DNA from: Duganella zoogloeoides
Lineage (GTDB): Bacteria; Pseudomonadota; Gammaproteobacteria; Burkholderiales; Burkholderiaceae_D
Length of the DNA stretch: 64,000 nt
Assembly: GCF_034479515.1 (NCBI RefSeq)
Contig: NZ_CP140152.1
Coordinates: 3,038,001-3,102,000, forward strand
Direction: 5' to 3'
Positions 50,885 through 59,054 of the stretch are shown here, piece by piece. The number at the start of each line of letters is the position of its first letter. Within the stretch, counting starts at the first letter, position 1. The notes beneath the pieces were generated by a model. That model was given only the letters and a program-made list of their open reading frames with translations. It was not told the DNA's origin and searched no databases. A program made the position numbers and the translations under genes.

Positions 50885-51400
50885 TCATGCCACCGGCAAA
50901 AGAAATAAATTTGTCTCCGCCTGGCGGCGCTTGACCAGCCCCGGCATCACCACACCGCCGGCGTGGTCCCACAGCTTGAATTGCTGTGCCGCGCCTGCTA
51001 CGTCGCCCTGGTTCAACAACTTGAGCAGGGTCGAAGTCGCAAGATTTTCCACGCCGAGGTTGTAGGTAAAACTGACCAGCGCGGCAAACTGGTTGTCGTT
51101 GACGGATACCTTGAGCAAACCCTGCACCTCCGCGCAGGTCGCGCTCACATCATCCTGCAACAGGCTGGTGGCGTCGGCCACGCACAGTCCGCCGGGATAG
51201 AGCTGATCGGCCTGCGCACCGCATGCCTGGCCCTTGAGCGGCTCGTGGTTGACGGTGATTTCGTGGCCCCAGCCGATGGTCCAGATCTCGATGGGATCGG
51301 CATACGGACGGAAGACCTGTGCCGTGGCATCCCAGCCCCCCGCCCCTTCGAATTGCTTGATCAACGCGATACCCGCGTCGTTGCATGCGCGTGCAGCCAT
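50885..51400 (-). CDS. GH24 (T4-type) lysozyme/endolysin
   Basis: 171 residues. GH24 motifs: E18 in LIKQFEG, D35 in PYADPIEIW and T41 in WTIGWGHE form the E-D-T triad; the E-D gap is longer than in T4 lysozyme. FAALVSFTYNLGV and AGGVVMPGLVKRRQAETNLF are also typical of the family. No signal peptide or SAR helix, and no holin or spanin gene nearby. It would cut peptidoglycan if released. ATG 51398-51400 has a perfect AGGAGG four bases upstream. First gene of the operon behind the sigma-54 promoter, which argues for a regulated cellular role rather than a prophage remnant. Confidence 0.82.
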   Translation of the reverse strand: MAARACNDAGIALIKQFEGAGGWDATAQVFRPYADPIEIWTIGWGHEITVNHEPLKGQACGAQADQLYPGGLCVADATSLLQDDVSATCAEVQGLLKVSVNDNQFAALVSFTYNLGVENLATSTLLKLLNQGDVAGAAQQFKLWDHAGGVVMPGLVKRRQAETNLFLLPVA

Positions 51401-51444
51401 AGAACCTCCTGAGAAAAAAACACCGGTAATGGCTGCATATATTC

Positions 51445-51459
51445 GCAAGCACCGTGCCA
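51445..51459 (-). promoter_or_regulatory. Sigma-54 (-24/-12) promoter of the lysozyme-DUF2589-lodAB operon
   Basis: On the minus strand TGGCACGGTGCTTGC, an exact match to TGGCACG-N4-TTGC with GG-N10-GC spacing. Predicted start near 51433 gives a ~33-nt leader with AGGAGG before the lysozyme ATG. Such promoters need an enhancer-binding activator; one is encoded at 54607-56145. Confidence 0.85.
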
Positions 51460-51513
51460 CCTCCGACTACCGCCCAGCAAGCCATTTATGGCGATTCCAA
51501 CCCGCGATGCCAG

Positions 51514-51552
51514 CGCTTTTTTACATGTCAACAACCGCTTTTTACATGTCAA
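51514..51552. promoter_or_regulatory. Tandem upstream activating sites, two TTTACATGTCAA dyads
   Basis: TTTACATGTCAA at 51520-51531 and 51541-51552; each is a near-perfect dyad around ACATGT and each is preceded by CGC and a T-run. The centres are 21 bp apart, two helical turns, and lie ~67 and ~88 bp upstream of the -24 element, the usual range for enhancer sites of sigma-54 activators. Not found elsewhere in the window by reading. Confidence 0.65.
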
Positions 51553-51614
51553 ACCGCGCTGAAATAAGTCCGGCGCCAGATGGCAACGCGTAGCGCAATT
51601 GTTACAATTAAACA

Positions 51615-51643
51615 TTGACTTCAAGCAATTGCCAATTGATAAT
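51615..51643 (+). promoter_or_regulatory. Sigma-70 promoter of the Ser/Thr kinase gene
   Basis: TTGACT - 17 bp - GATAAT, ending 52 bp before the kinase ATG. It faces away from the sigma-54 operon, so the sensor would be made constitutively while the effectors are inducible. Confidence 0.65.
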
Positions 51644-51695
51644 CATTAATGCATTTGGCAAGTCTTTCCCTCGCCCCCGGTCACAGGAGTTTGCG

Positions 51696-54002
51696 ATGAT
51701 TTCGGTAGAAATTTCAGCTGCGGTGTTGGACCGGTTCGGCGACTACGAGCTGCGTGGTAGCCTGGGCGAAGGCGGCTTCGGCCGCGTGTACCGGGCGTGG
51801 GACCCGGCGCTGCAACGAACTGTGGCCCTCAAGTGCCTGAAGACGGCCAACCACCACGCCAGCCCCGATACCCTGATCGACGAAGCACGCCGCGCGGCAT
51901 CGCTGCGGCACCGCGCCTTCGTCAAGATCTTCGCTTTCCAGGAGTGCAACGACATCCAGGGCATCGTGATGGAACTGGTGCCCGGTACCACCCTGAGTGC
52001 GCACATCGGCAGCGCGGCGCCCGACGTGGAGTTGGCGCTCGCTATCATCGACCAGGTGGCCGACGCCATGGCCGAAGCGCATGGCGCGGGCCTGATCCAC
52101 GGCGATCTGAAACCGACCAATCTGATGCTCGAGCCTTCGGGCGCGGTGCGCATCCTCGATTTCGGCCTGGCGCGCAAGGTCGATCCGCTGGCCACCGATC
52201 TCACCGCCGGCCAGGACGATGGCGCCACCGTGGCCTATACCGCGCCCGAACGCCTGATGGGCTGCCCGCTCAGCCGCGGCAGCGACATCTATGCACTGGG
52301 CGTGGTGCTGTACGAGTTCCTGGTCGGCGAACGGCCGTTCGCCACGCTCAACGGACTGGCCCTGGCCGCCGCCCATGTGCATACCACTTCGGAAAGCTGG
52401 CCGTTCCCGGCCAGCACCGACCGTTCGCTGGTCGAACTGGTGCGGCGCATGACGGCGCACGATCCGGCGCGGCGGCTGCCGACAATGGACGCCGTGCGCG
52501 AACGCATCGCGGTGCTGCGCAGCGCCGATGGCGCGCCACCGGCAGCGCTGACTTTGCAGCCGGCATTGCAGCCCGCATCGCCGGCGATCACCGAGCCGTC
52601 AGCGCCGCAGATGGCGCAGCCGCTGTCTGCCGCCACGTCGCAACTGCTTCCGGCGACCACGGCACATCACGAGCTCGCCCTCGCGCCGGCGCCAGCCGCA
52701 CCGGTCCGGCCGGTCTGGCAACGTTGGCGCTGGCCGACGGCTGCAATACTGGTGGCTGGCACGGTCGCGGCCACGGTACTGGCCTGGCCATCGCTGCCGC
52801 TTGATCGCCTGGGCGTCGCGCTGACGCCCTATTCCGAGGCGCGTGCCATGGAAAGCGGCCTGGAAAAACTGGCCCACGGCGACCGCGATGGTGCGCTGGA
52901 GCAAGCGTTACTGAGCTTTAACACCATCCTCGAACGCAATCCGAATCATGCGGGCGCGGCCGCAGGCGCTTCGATCGCCTACAGCCTGCGCTACGTTGGC
53001 GACGGCCGCGATGACAACTGGCTGCGCTTTGCCAAAGCCGGCGCGCAGGCCGCGCTCAGGCAGGACGACCACCTGGCGCTGGCGCACGTGGCGCAAGCCT
53101 GGTCGCTGGCATTGGGCGGCGACAAGGAAGCGGCACTGGCCGCCGCCGACCGCGCGCTGGCGCTCGATCCCCTCGATCTGCAAGCGCTGAACGCCAAGCT
53201 CAATATATTGCTGGACCTGCGACGGTACGAGCCGCTGGGCGCGCTGCTGGAAATGGCCAGGAAAAAGCTGCCGAAGCAACGCATGTTTCCAGACATCGAA
53301 GGCACGATGCACTACCGGCGCGGCGACTACGCACGCGCCGAGCAAGCGTTTCGCACCAGCTTGCAACTGGAACCGGACGGCATGCGCGCGTACGCCAACC
53401 TCAGCGCAGCACTGATGCGCCAGGACCGCCTTGATGAGGCGCTGCATGTACTGCAACAGGGGCTGCGCGTGCGCCCGAGCGGCGCGCTGTACACCAACCT
53501 GGGCAACGCGTTGTTCACGCGCGGCGACTACACCGGGGCGGCGCGCGCTTTCGAACACGCCGTCTCGAGCGCACGTGGCAGTCCCAACGACTACCTGAAA
53601 TGGGCCAACCTGGCCGATAGCCTGAACTGGATACCAGGCCGTGCGGAAGAAGCGCGCAACGCTTACCAGCGCGCCGCGCGCCTGTTGGCGCCCCTGGTCG
53701 AGCGGCATCCCGCCAATGGCGCCTACCTCAGCCGCATGGGCCTGTACGCCGCGCGAGTGAGGGATGCTGCGGCACTGACCTGGATCGACCGCAGCCTGCG
53801 CCAGGAACCGGACAGTCCGGATGTGCGCTTCCGCGCCGCCATCGCCAACGAACTCACGGGCCGGCGCGACCAGGCGCTCGCCCATCTCGCCCGTGCCAGG
53901 CAATTGGGCTACCCACTCAAGCTGCTCGAGGCGGAGCCCGACCTTATCGCGCTGCGGCGCGATCCCCGTTACACCACCACCATTGAGGAAAAACTACGAT
54001 GA
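51696..54002 (+). CDS. Membrane Ser/Thr protein kinase with TPR domain
   Basis: 768 residues. Kinase domain ~15-275: GEGGFGRVYRAWD, Lys46 in VALKCLK, HGDLKPTN with catalytic D137, DFG at 155-157, APERL. A Pro/Ala-rich linker (~280-340) leads to one membrane helix (~347-365), then a C-terminal region (~380-768) of TPR-type repeats (ANLSAALMRQDRLDEALHVL, YTNLGNALFTRGDYTGAARA). Topology predicts a cytosolic kinase and an external TPR sensor. It probably phosphorylates Ser/Thr on a partner such as the FHA-type activator 600 bp downstream (inference). SD CAGGAG 9 bp upstream; sigma-70 promoter further up. Confidence 0.88.
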   Translation: MISVEISAAVLDRFGDYELRGSLGEGGFGRVYRAWDPALQRTVALKCLKTANHHASPDTLIDEARRAASLRHRAFVKIFAFQECNDIQGIVMELVPGTTLSAHIGSAAPDVELALAIIDQVADAMAEAHGAGLIHGDLKPTNLMLEPSGAVRILDFGLARKVDPLATDLTAGQDDGATVAYTAPERLMGCPLSRGSDIYALGVVLYEFLVGERPFATLNGLALAAAHVHTTSESWPFPASTDRSLVELVRRMTAHDPARRLPTMDAVRERIAVLRSADGAPPAALTLQPALQPASPAITEPSAPQMAQPLSAATSQLLPATTAHHELALAPAPAAPVRPVWQRWRWPTAAILVAGTVAATVLAWPSLPLDRLGVALTPYSEARAMESGLEKLAHGDRDGALEQALLSFNTILERNPNHAGAAAGASIAYSLRYVGDGRDDNWLRFAKAGAQAALRQDDHLALAHVAQAWSLALGGDKEAALAAADRALALDPLDLQALNAKLNILLDLRRYEPLGALLEMARKKLPKQRMFPDIEGTMHYRRGDYARAEQAFRTSLQLEPDGMRAYANLSAALMRQDRLDEALHVLQQGLRVRPSGALYTNLGNALFTRGDYTGAARAFEHAVSSARGSPNDYLKWANLADSLNWIPGRAEEARNAYQRAARLLAPLVERHPANGAYLSRMGLYAARVRDAAALTWIDRSLRQEPDSPDVRFRAAIANELTGRRDQALAHLARARQLGYPLKLLEAEPDLIALRRDPRYTTTIEEKLR

Positions 54003-54610
54003 GCGATACCCCGACCATTCCACAACCACCAGCGCGGCTGATACTTGAAGTCCGCTTCGATGTCGATCAGCAATCCGGCCAGCTGTCCTACCGCCTGCTG
54101 CCCGATCCGCTGTTCCCGCCGGAACCCGATCCCAACCCGCGCCGTGGCGGCTACGCCAACGCACTGTATTTCAAAGCTGGGGAGCAGGTCACGGTACAGG
54201 TGGTCGGCGGCGGCGACAAGGTCGATAAAAAACCTGGTTTCGTGTCGTTCCAGATCCTCGATTGCACCATCATCACCAAGCCGCAAGTGGTGCGCCGCGA
54301 CAAGGGCGTGCGCACCGAGTACGCGCCCCCATCGCCGTTCTCGCAAGCGCTGAGCGCGAGCTACCCGCTGGCGCTGGACTTCTCGACCCACATCACCGTC
54401 GACGAAGAGAATTACTTCGAGCTGACGCAGAACTGGAAACAAACGCTCGACGTTGCTTACAGCCCGGGCCTGTGGGAACTGTCCATGGTACTGACCGTAC
54501 GCATCGTGCGCGGCGTCGGCGAAGTCGATGAAGTGCGGGTGTTCAGTTTCGATCCCGAGGCCGAGGTCGGCGGCGTCGGCACCATGCCAACGCTGCCCCG
54601 CTTCCCCTAA
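53999..54610 (+). CDS. Hypothetical protein coupled to the Ser/Thr kinase
   Basis: 203 residues, soluble, no signal. Mostly beta by pattern (RLILEVRFDVDQQSGQLSYR, LWELSMVLTVRIVRGVGEVD) with a Pro-rich middle (LFPPEPDPNPRRGG) and the end VFSFDPEAEVGG. ATG overlaps the kinase stop by 4 bp, so it is cotranslated with the kinase. No family recognised; a beta-sandwich like the PixA/AidA inclusion proteins is a weak alternative. It could be a kinase substrate, adaptor or a further effector. The 3' end overlaps the convergent activator gene by 4 bp. Confidence 0.7.
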   Translation: MSDTPTIPQPPARLILEVRFDVDQQSGQLSYRLLPDPLFPPEPDPNPRRGGYANALYFKAGEQVTVQVVGGGDKVDKKPGFVSFQILDCTIITKPQVVRRDKGVRTEYAPPSPFSQALSASYPLALDFSTHITVDEENYFELTQNWKQTLDVAYSPGLWELSMVLTVRIVRGVGEVDEVRVFSFDPEAEVGGVGTMPTLPRFP

Positions 54611-56145
54611 GCGAGCAGCCCTACCCCGCGCAGGTGCCGCCTCAATGCTTCACTCGGCGTTTTCAGCATCTGCGCGCACAGCACCACGTCGTCGCCGCAG
54701 GCGCCGACCGCGCTTTGCAGTTCGGCCAGCGGAATCGCCACCGCCGGGCGAATGTCCGGATGATCGTCGATCAACTTGTACATGGACGGCCGCGACACGC
54801 CCAGCGCCAGCGCCGCCGCGCCCACCTGCCAGCCATTATCTTCCAGCGCAGCGAGTACGGCATCGTGATCGAGCTCGGACAGCTTGGCGCGCCGCGTGAC
54901 CTTGCGCACCGCATCGTCGGGCGCTACGCCACCGACTGGCAGACGCCCGGCGACATTCGAAGGCTGTGGCGGCTGCTCCACTTCCGGCACCAATACCTCG
55001 AACGCGGGGGCAGGCCCGTCCACGGCCGCAATCAGCGCCCGCCGCACCACCATCGCCAGTTGGCGCACATTGCCGGGCCAATCGTAGCGGCACAGCGCGT
55101 CGATCAGCGTGGTCGGCAGCTCCGCCGGCGCGTTGCCGGCGTTTTCCCACTGCATGATGAAGTGGCGGATCAGCAGGCCGATATCTTCGCGCCGCGCCCG
55201 CAACGGCGGCAGGTGGATCACGAACCCCTCGAGGCGGCGCAACAGCGCCTGGTTGTATCCGTGTCCGAGGTCCTGGTCGGTGGCGGCGATCACGCGCGCA
55301 CCGCTCCTGACGTCGGCAGCGGCGCCCAGCGGCCGGTAGGTGCCGGTTTCCAGCACCCGCAGCAGCATCGGCTGGACCGTGCCGGGGGTGTCGCCAATTT
55401 CGTCCAGGAACAGGCTGCCGTCGCCCGCTTCGGCAAACCAGCCGCGCCGCGCGCTGTCGGCGCCGGTATAGGCGCCCTTGACAGCGCCGAACATGTCGGC
55501 TGCGGCCAGCGTCTCGCTCAAGGTGGCCATGTTGACCGCCACCAGCGGGCGGTCGCGGCGCGGACTGCCGGCGTGGATGGCTTGCGCCACCAGTTCCTTG
55601 CCGGTACCGGTTTCACCGAGCAGCAGTACGGGCAGCAAGGTGCCGGCCGCCTGCCGGATCGATTCGTGCAGGCGCAGCACCGCGCCGCTCACGCCGAGCA
55701 AGGTCTTGCTGCTGTTCAGGCGTGGCAACTGGTCGCTCCAGTGCATGCACAGCAAAACGCAGCCGCCGAGGGCCAGCACCACGCCGCGTTCGACCGCCGC
55801 CATTGAAAGCGTGGCCCCGCCCGCCAGCGTCTCGCCATCGACACCGATGCTCATGCGGCTTTGCGGCGTGACGATGGTGACCTGGTCGGCGGCGTCGCGC
55901 AGCAGCATGACGGGATCACGGGCGATGCGGCGGTCGCCCAGGCCCAGCGGCGTGCCGCCGGGACGGCCGAACAGCGGCGCGAAACGGTTGAGGGCGATCT
56001 GGCGCGAACCCGGACTGGCAAACGCCTGCTCGCCCACGCGCGCCAGCTCCGGGTGCCACAGCACCGTGAACGTCAGCATGCGCTGCGCACTGCCCGTCAG
56101 CGACGACAGCAGCGAGGTGAGAGTGTGTTCCGCGTCCTGGTCCAT
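54607..56145 (-). CDS. Sigma-54 enhancer-binding activator with N-terminal FHA-like domain
   Basis: 512 residues. ~25-135 resembles the FHA domain of FHA-type sigma-54 activators: [42 protein letters not shown]+ domain: Walker A GETGTGKE (177-184), the sigma-54-contacting GAYTGA loop (224-229), Walker [11 protein letters not shown] (243-252), DWPGNVRQL. Fis-type HTH at ~436-470 ([20 protein letters not shown]) plus a 40-residue C-terminal extension. FHA domains bind phosphothreonine, which links it to the adjacent kinase. Expected to bind the tandem dyads and activate the sigma-54 promoter at 51445 (inference). Confidence 0.88.
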   Translation of the reverse strand: MDQDAEHTLTSLLSSLTGSAQRMLTFTVLWHPELARVGEQAFASPGSRQIALNRFAPLFGRPGGTPLGLGDRRIARDPVMLLRDAADQVTIVTPQSRMSIGVDGETLAGGATLSMAAVERGVVLALGGCVLLCMHWSDQLPRLNSSKTLLGVSGAVLRLHESIRQAAGTLLPVLLLGETGTGKELVAQAIHAGSPRRDRPLVAVNMATLSETLAAADMFGAVKGAYTGADSARRGWFAEAGDGSLFLDEIGDTPGTVQPMLLRVLETGTYRPLGAAADVRSGARVIAATDQDLGHGYNQALLRRLEGFVIHLPPLRARREDIGLLIRHFIMQWENAGNAPAELPTTLIDALCRYDWPGNVRQLAMVVRRALIAAVDGPAPAFEVLVPEVEQPPQPSNVAGRLPVGGVAPDDAVRKVTRRAKLSELDHDAVLAALEDNGWQVGAAALALGVSRPSMYKLIDDHPDIRPAVAIPLAELQSAVGACGDDVVLCAQMLKTPSEALRRHLRGVGLLA

Positions 56146-56322
56146 CAGCGCCCTGCCCTTATTTGTCGAGTGGCGTTATCTTAACGGAGTTCTGGGCGGA
56201 ATGGACTTGGGGCCATGCTGGAATTGTCGGGCTTGAACCAGCGATAGCAGGCCGACCAGATACGGAACAAGCGAATCTAACGTATCATCGCACGCTTTCG
56301 TCACCGTTCAACAAGCAATCGA

Positions 56323-57288
56323 ATGAGCAAAGCAGCATCACCGTACGGCCCACAGTTTTTCTCCAACCCGGCAATGGTGCTGGCTCTGGCTACCCTCTGC
56401 TGCATCTTGTGGGGCAGTTCCTTCCCGGCGATCAAGAGCGGATACGACATGCTCGGCATCGCCCGGCACGACGTGCCATCCAAGCTCATTTTTGCCGGCT
56501 ATCGCTTCCTGCTCGCCGGCGTGGTCCTGCTGGTGCTAGCAGTGTGCATGCGCAAACCCGTGCTGCGGCTGGACCGGCGCCAGTTCGGCCAGCTGGCCGC
56601 CCTCGGCATCGCGCAAACCGGACTGCAATATGTGTTCTTCTACATCGGTCTCGCTTACACGACCGGGGTGCGCGCATCGATTCTGAATGCAACCACGACC
56701 TTCTTCAGCGTGCTGCTCGCGCACTTTGTGTACCGGAACGACAAGCTGTCGCCGCGCAAGAGCGTGGGTTGCCTGCTGGGCTTTGCCGGCGTGCTGGCGG
56801 TCAATGCCGGCGGCGGTCCGCTGACAGCGCCGCCGTCGCTGCTCGGCGAGGGCTTCATTGTCATTGCCGCGTTCGTGCTGTCGGCAGCGTCGATCTACGG
56901 CAAATATGTTTCCAACCACATGGATGCGATGGTGATGACCGGCTGGCAACTGGCCATCGGCGGCCTGGCCTTGCTGGTGGGCGGCTACGTGACCGGCGGC
57001 ACCGTCGGCGCCATGACGCCGGCATCGACCGCGCTGCTGGTGTACCTGGCGCTACTGTCCGCCGTGGCGTTTACCGTGTGGAGCCTGCTCCTTAAATACA
57101 ACCCGGTGGGCAAAATCAGCGTCTTTGCCTTCCTGGTTCCCGTCTTCGGCTCCGCCCTGTCGGCCCTGTTCCTCAACGAAACCATCCTCGAGTGGAAAAA
57201 CCTGGCCGCCTTGCTGCTGGTGTGCGGCGGCATATGGCTGGTCACGCGAACACCGGCGCCGCCCGTGGCCGCGTCTACCGCCAGTTAG
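56323..57288 (+). CDS. EamA/DMT-family transporter
   Basis: 321 residues, ten helices in two EamA repeats (first starts VLALATLCCILWGSSFPAIK, second from LLGEGFIVIAAFVLSAASIY). Members export or import metabolites and drugs; substrate unknown. ATG 56323. No regulator adjacent; divergent from the sigma-54 activator with 177 bp between them. Converges with the hydrolase gene, 2-bp gap. Confidence 0.88.
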   Translation: MSKAASPYGPQFFSNPAMVLALATLCCILWGSSFPAIKSGYDMLGIARHDVPSKLIFAGYRFLLAGVVLLVLAVCMRKPVLRLDRRQFGQLAALGIAQTGLQYVFFYIGLAYTTGVRASILNATTTFFSVLLAHFVYRNDKLSPRKSVGCLLGFAGVLAVNAGGGPLTAPPSLLGEGFIVIAAFVLSAASIYGKYVSNHMDAMVMTGWQLAIGGLALLVGGYVTGGTVGAMTPASTALLVYLALLSAVAFTVWSLLLKYNPVGKISVFAFLVPVFGSALSALFLNETILEWKNLAALLLVCGGIWLVTRTPAPPVAASTAS

Positions 57289-57290
57289 CA

Positions 57291-58046
57291 TTACCGCCGC
57301 GCAGCCGCAATGATCACGTCCGCCACCTTGGCCGGTTGCGACACCATCGGCACGTGGCTGGTCGGCAGCGTGGTGGTGACTGCGTTGATTTTTTTGGCGA
57401 ACGCCTGCTGCAATTCCGGCGCGATCATGCGGTCCTGGTCGGCCACGATGTAGTAGTTGGCCTTGTTCTTCCAGGCTGCCACGGTGGTAGTGTCGGCAAA
57501 GGCCTTGGCGGCAATCGGGCCCTGGGTGGCGGCGATCGTGCGGGCGGTGGCGGCCGGCACGTCCTGGGCAAAGTTTTTCGCCACCGAGTCGGCCGGCAGC
57601 CACAGGTAGCCGGTGGCGTCCTGTTGCAGGGTTGGCACGCCAGGCGGCACGGCGTAGTCCTTGCCCAGGTTGCCGCTGGCCTCCCCTTCCGATGGCGCAA
57701 ATGCCGCCACATAGACCAGCGCCTTGATCTTGTCGCTGGTACCCGCTTCCGTGATCACGGTGCCGCCCCACGAGTGGCCGACCAATACCACCTTGCCGGT
57801 TTGCGCATCGACCACGCGCTTGGTGGCAGCGACATCGTCAGCCAGCGAGCTGAGCGGATTTTGCACGGCCACCACCTTGTAACCCTTGGCGTGCAGCAGG
57901 GGAATCACCTTGTCCCAGCTGGAGCCATCGGCAAAGGCGCCATGCACCAGCACGATGGTAGTGTCGGCAGCGGCGGCGGGTACATCGGCAGCGTTGGCGA
58001 AGGCGGTGGTGGCAAACAGGGCGGCGGCGATCAGCGAGCGTTTCAT
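57291..58046 (-). CDS. Secreted alpha/beta hydrolase
   Basis: 251 residues with signal peptide (MKRSLIAAALFATTAFANAA). Nucleophile in LVGHSWGGTVI, oxyanion region LVHGAFADGSSWD, Asp probably in IVADQDRMI and His in PTSHVPMVS. Resembles esterases of the pheophorbide/hydroxynitrile-lyase type. Its upstream region carries three TAGTGCGC-type repeats, so it is probably tightly regulated. Confidence 0.82.
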   Translation of the reverse strand: MKRSLIAAALFATTAFANAADVPAAAADTTIVLVHGAFADGSSWDKVIPLLHAKGYKVVAVQNPLSSLADDVAATKRVVDAQTGKVVLVGHSWGGTVITEAGTSDKIKALVYVAAFAPSEGEASGNLGKDYAVPPGVPTLQQDATGYLWLPADSVAKNFAQDVPAATARTIAATQGPIAAKAFADTTTVAAWKNKANYYIVADQDRMIAPELQQAFAKKINAVTTTLPTSHVPMVSQPAKVADVIIAAARR

Positions 58047-58089
58047 GATGGTGTTCCTTCAGGTAAGAGTGAAGTAGGGATGAATTAAG

Positions 58090-58133
58090 TAGTGCGCTAT
58101 GTATTTATAATAGTGCGCAATTTAATAGTGCAC
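58090..58133. promoter_or_regulatory. Three TAGTGC(G/A)C repeats upstream of the hydrolase
   Basis: TAGTGCGC at 58090-58097 and 58111-58118, TAGTGCAC at 58126-58133, in an A/T-rich stretch between the hydrolase start (58046) and the SDR stop (58166). Spacings are 21 and 15 bp. Probable operator for a MarR/TetR-type regulator not encoded nearby. Confidence 0.45.
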
Positions 58134-58165
58134 AAGTTATTTTTAATTTATTTTGCGTGGCTCGC

Positions 58166-58942
58166 TTAAACGGTGGGGACGGTGCCGCCGTCGATCACGT
58201 GCTCGGCGCCATGGATAGCCGCAGCGCGGTCCGAGGCGAGGAACGCCACCAGTTCGGCCACCTCTTCCGGCTTGCCGGGGCGGCCGATCGGAATTCCGCC
58301 CAGCGACGTCATCACGCGCTGGCGCGACTCTTCCTCGCTGACCTGGTCGTGCTCGGCCAGCCGGCGGATGAACGTCTGCGCGGCCGCGGTCTCGATGAAG
58401 CCTGGCGAGACGGTGTTGATACGGACGCCGCGCGGGCCGAATTCCTTCGACAAGCCCTTGCTGTAAGTGCTGAGCGCTGCCTTGGCGGCAGCGTACGCCA
58501 GCGTGGAGTCGTAAAGCGGCAGCATGCGCTGGATCGACGAGATATGGATGATCACGCCGTAGTGCTGCGCCACCATCGCCGGCAACAGCGCGCGGTCGAG
58601 CCGCACTGCCGCCAGCAGGTTGTCGTTGAGCGCCTGCTGCCAGGCATCGTCATCGAGCGCCAGCGCGCCGCCCCCGGGCGCACCGGAACCACCGACGTTG
58701 TTGATCAGGATATCGACGCCACCGAGCAGGCGCTGCGCCTGCTCGATGACGGTGGCGATGCCTTCCCGGGTACCGGTATCGGCCTGGATCAGGTGCACGC
58801 CGGCCGGCAGGTGCGGCGCGGGGGAGCGGGCCGTGGTGGCGATGGCGGCGCCCCGCTCGTGCATCAATGCCAGGGTGGCCGCACCCATACCCTTGGTGCC
58901 GCCGGTGATCAAAACGCGTTTGCCTGCGAAGTCGGTGTTCAT
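58166..58942 (-). CDS. SDR-family oxidoreductase
   Basis: 258 residues. TGGTKGMG cofactor motif, NNVGG, catalytic Ser in HISSIQRM and Tyr-Lys in YAAAKAALSTYSKG; C-terminal GAEHVIDGGTVPTV. Classical SDR with NAD(P); substrate unknown. ATG 58940-58942. A 15-bp palindrome lies 83 bp upstream. Follows the GMC oxidoreductase on the same strand with a 112-bp gap. Confidence 0.88.
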   Translation of the reverse strand: MNTDFAGKRVLITGGTKGMGAATLALMHERGAAIATTARSPAPHLPAGVHLIQADTGTREGIATVIEQAQRLLGGVDILINNVGGSGAPGGGALALDDDAWQQALNDNLLAAVRLDRALLPAMVAQHYGVIIHISSIQRMLPLYDSTLAYAAAKAALSTYSKGLSKEFGPRGVRINTVSPGFIETAAAQTFIRRLAEHDQVSEEESRQRVMTSLGGIPIGRPGKPEEVAELVAFLASDRAAAIHGAEHVIDGGTVPTV

Positions 58943-59024
58943 GCTGTTTTCCTTGACGTTGAAAGAGAACCGTCATCGTAGGCGTGCCGACTGCATGGCG
59001 AAACAGTGGTTGATCACTGCTCTT

Positions 59025-59039
59025 TCAACTTCAAGTTGA
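59025..59039. promoter_or_regulatory. Palindrome TCAACTTCAAGTTGA between GMC and SDR genes
   Basis: Perfect 7-bp arms around one base; a second dyad CAGTG-N6-CACTG lies at 59004-59019. Candidate operator(s) for the SDR gene on the minus strand. Confidence 0.4.
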
Positions 59040-59054
59040 TAATCAGGCCGAGTT

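Noticed and set aside
46378..51400. Prophage remnant, because of the GH24 lysozyme
   Set aside because: No integrase, capsid, tail, holin or attachment repeats are seen, and the operon is headed by a sigma-54 promoter with its own activator; sigma-54 control is not typical of phage lysis genes.
51580..51596. TGGCAACGCGTAGCGC as a second sigma-54 promoter, facing the kinase gene
   Set aside because: The -12 half does not match TTGC and the GG-GC spacing is off by one; the good TTGACT-N17-GATAAT downstream explains kinase expression better.
56205..56250. GGGCTTGAACC segment resembling a tRNA T-arm on the minus strand (GGTTCAAGC)
   Set aside because: The T-stem pairs poorly and no anticodon or D-arm can be built around it, so there is no tRNA or clear tRNA remnant.
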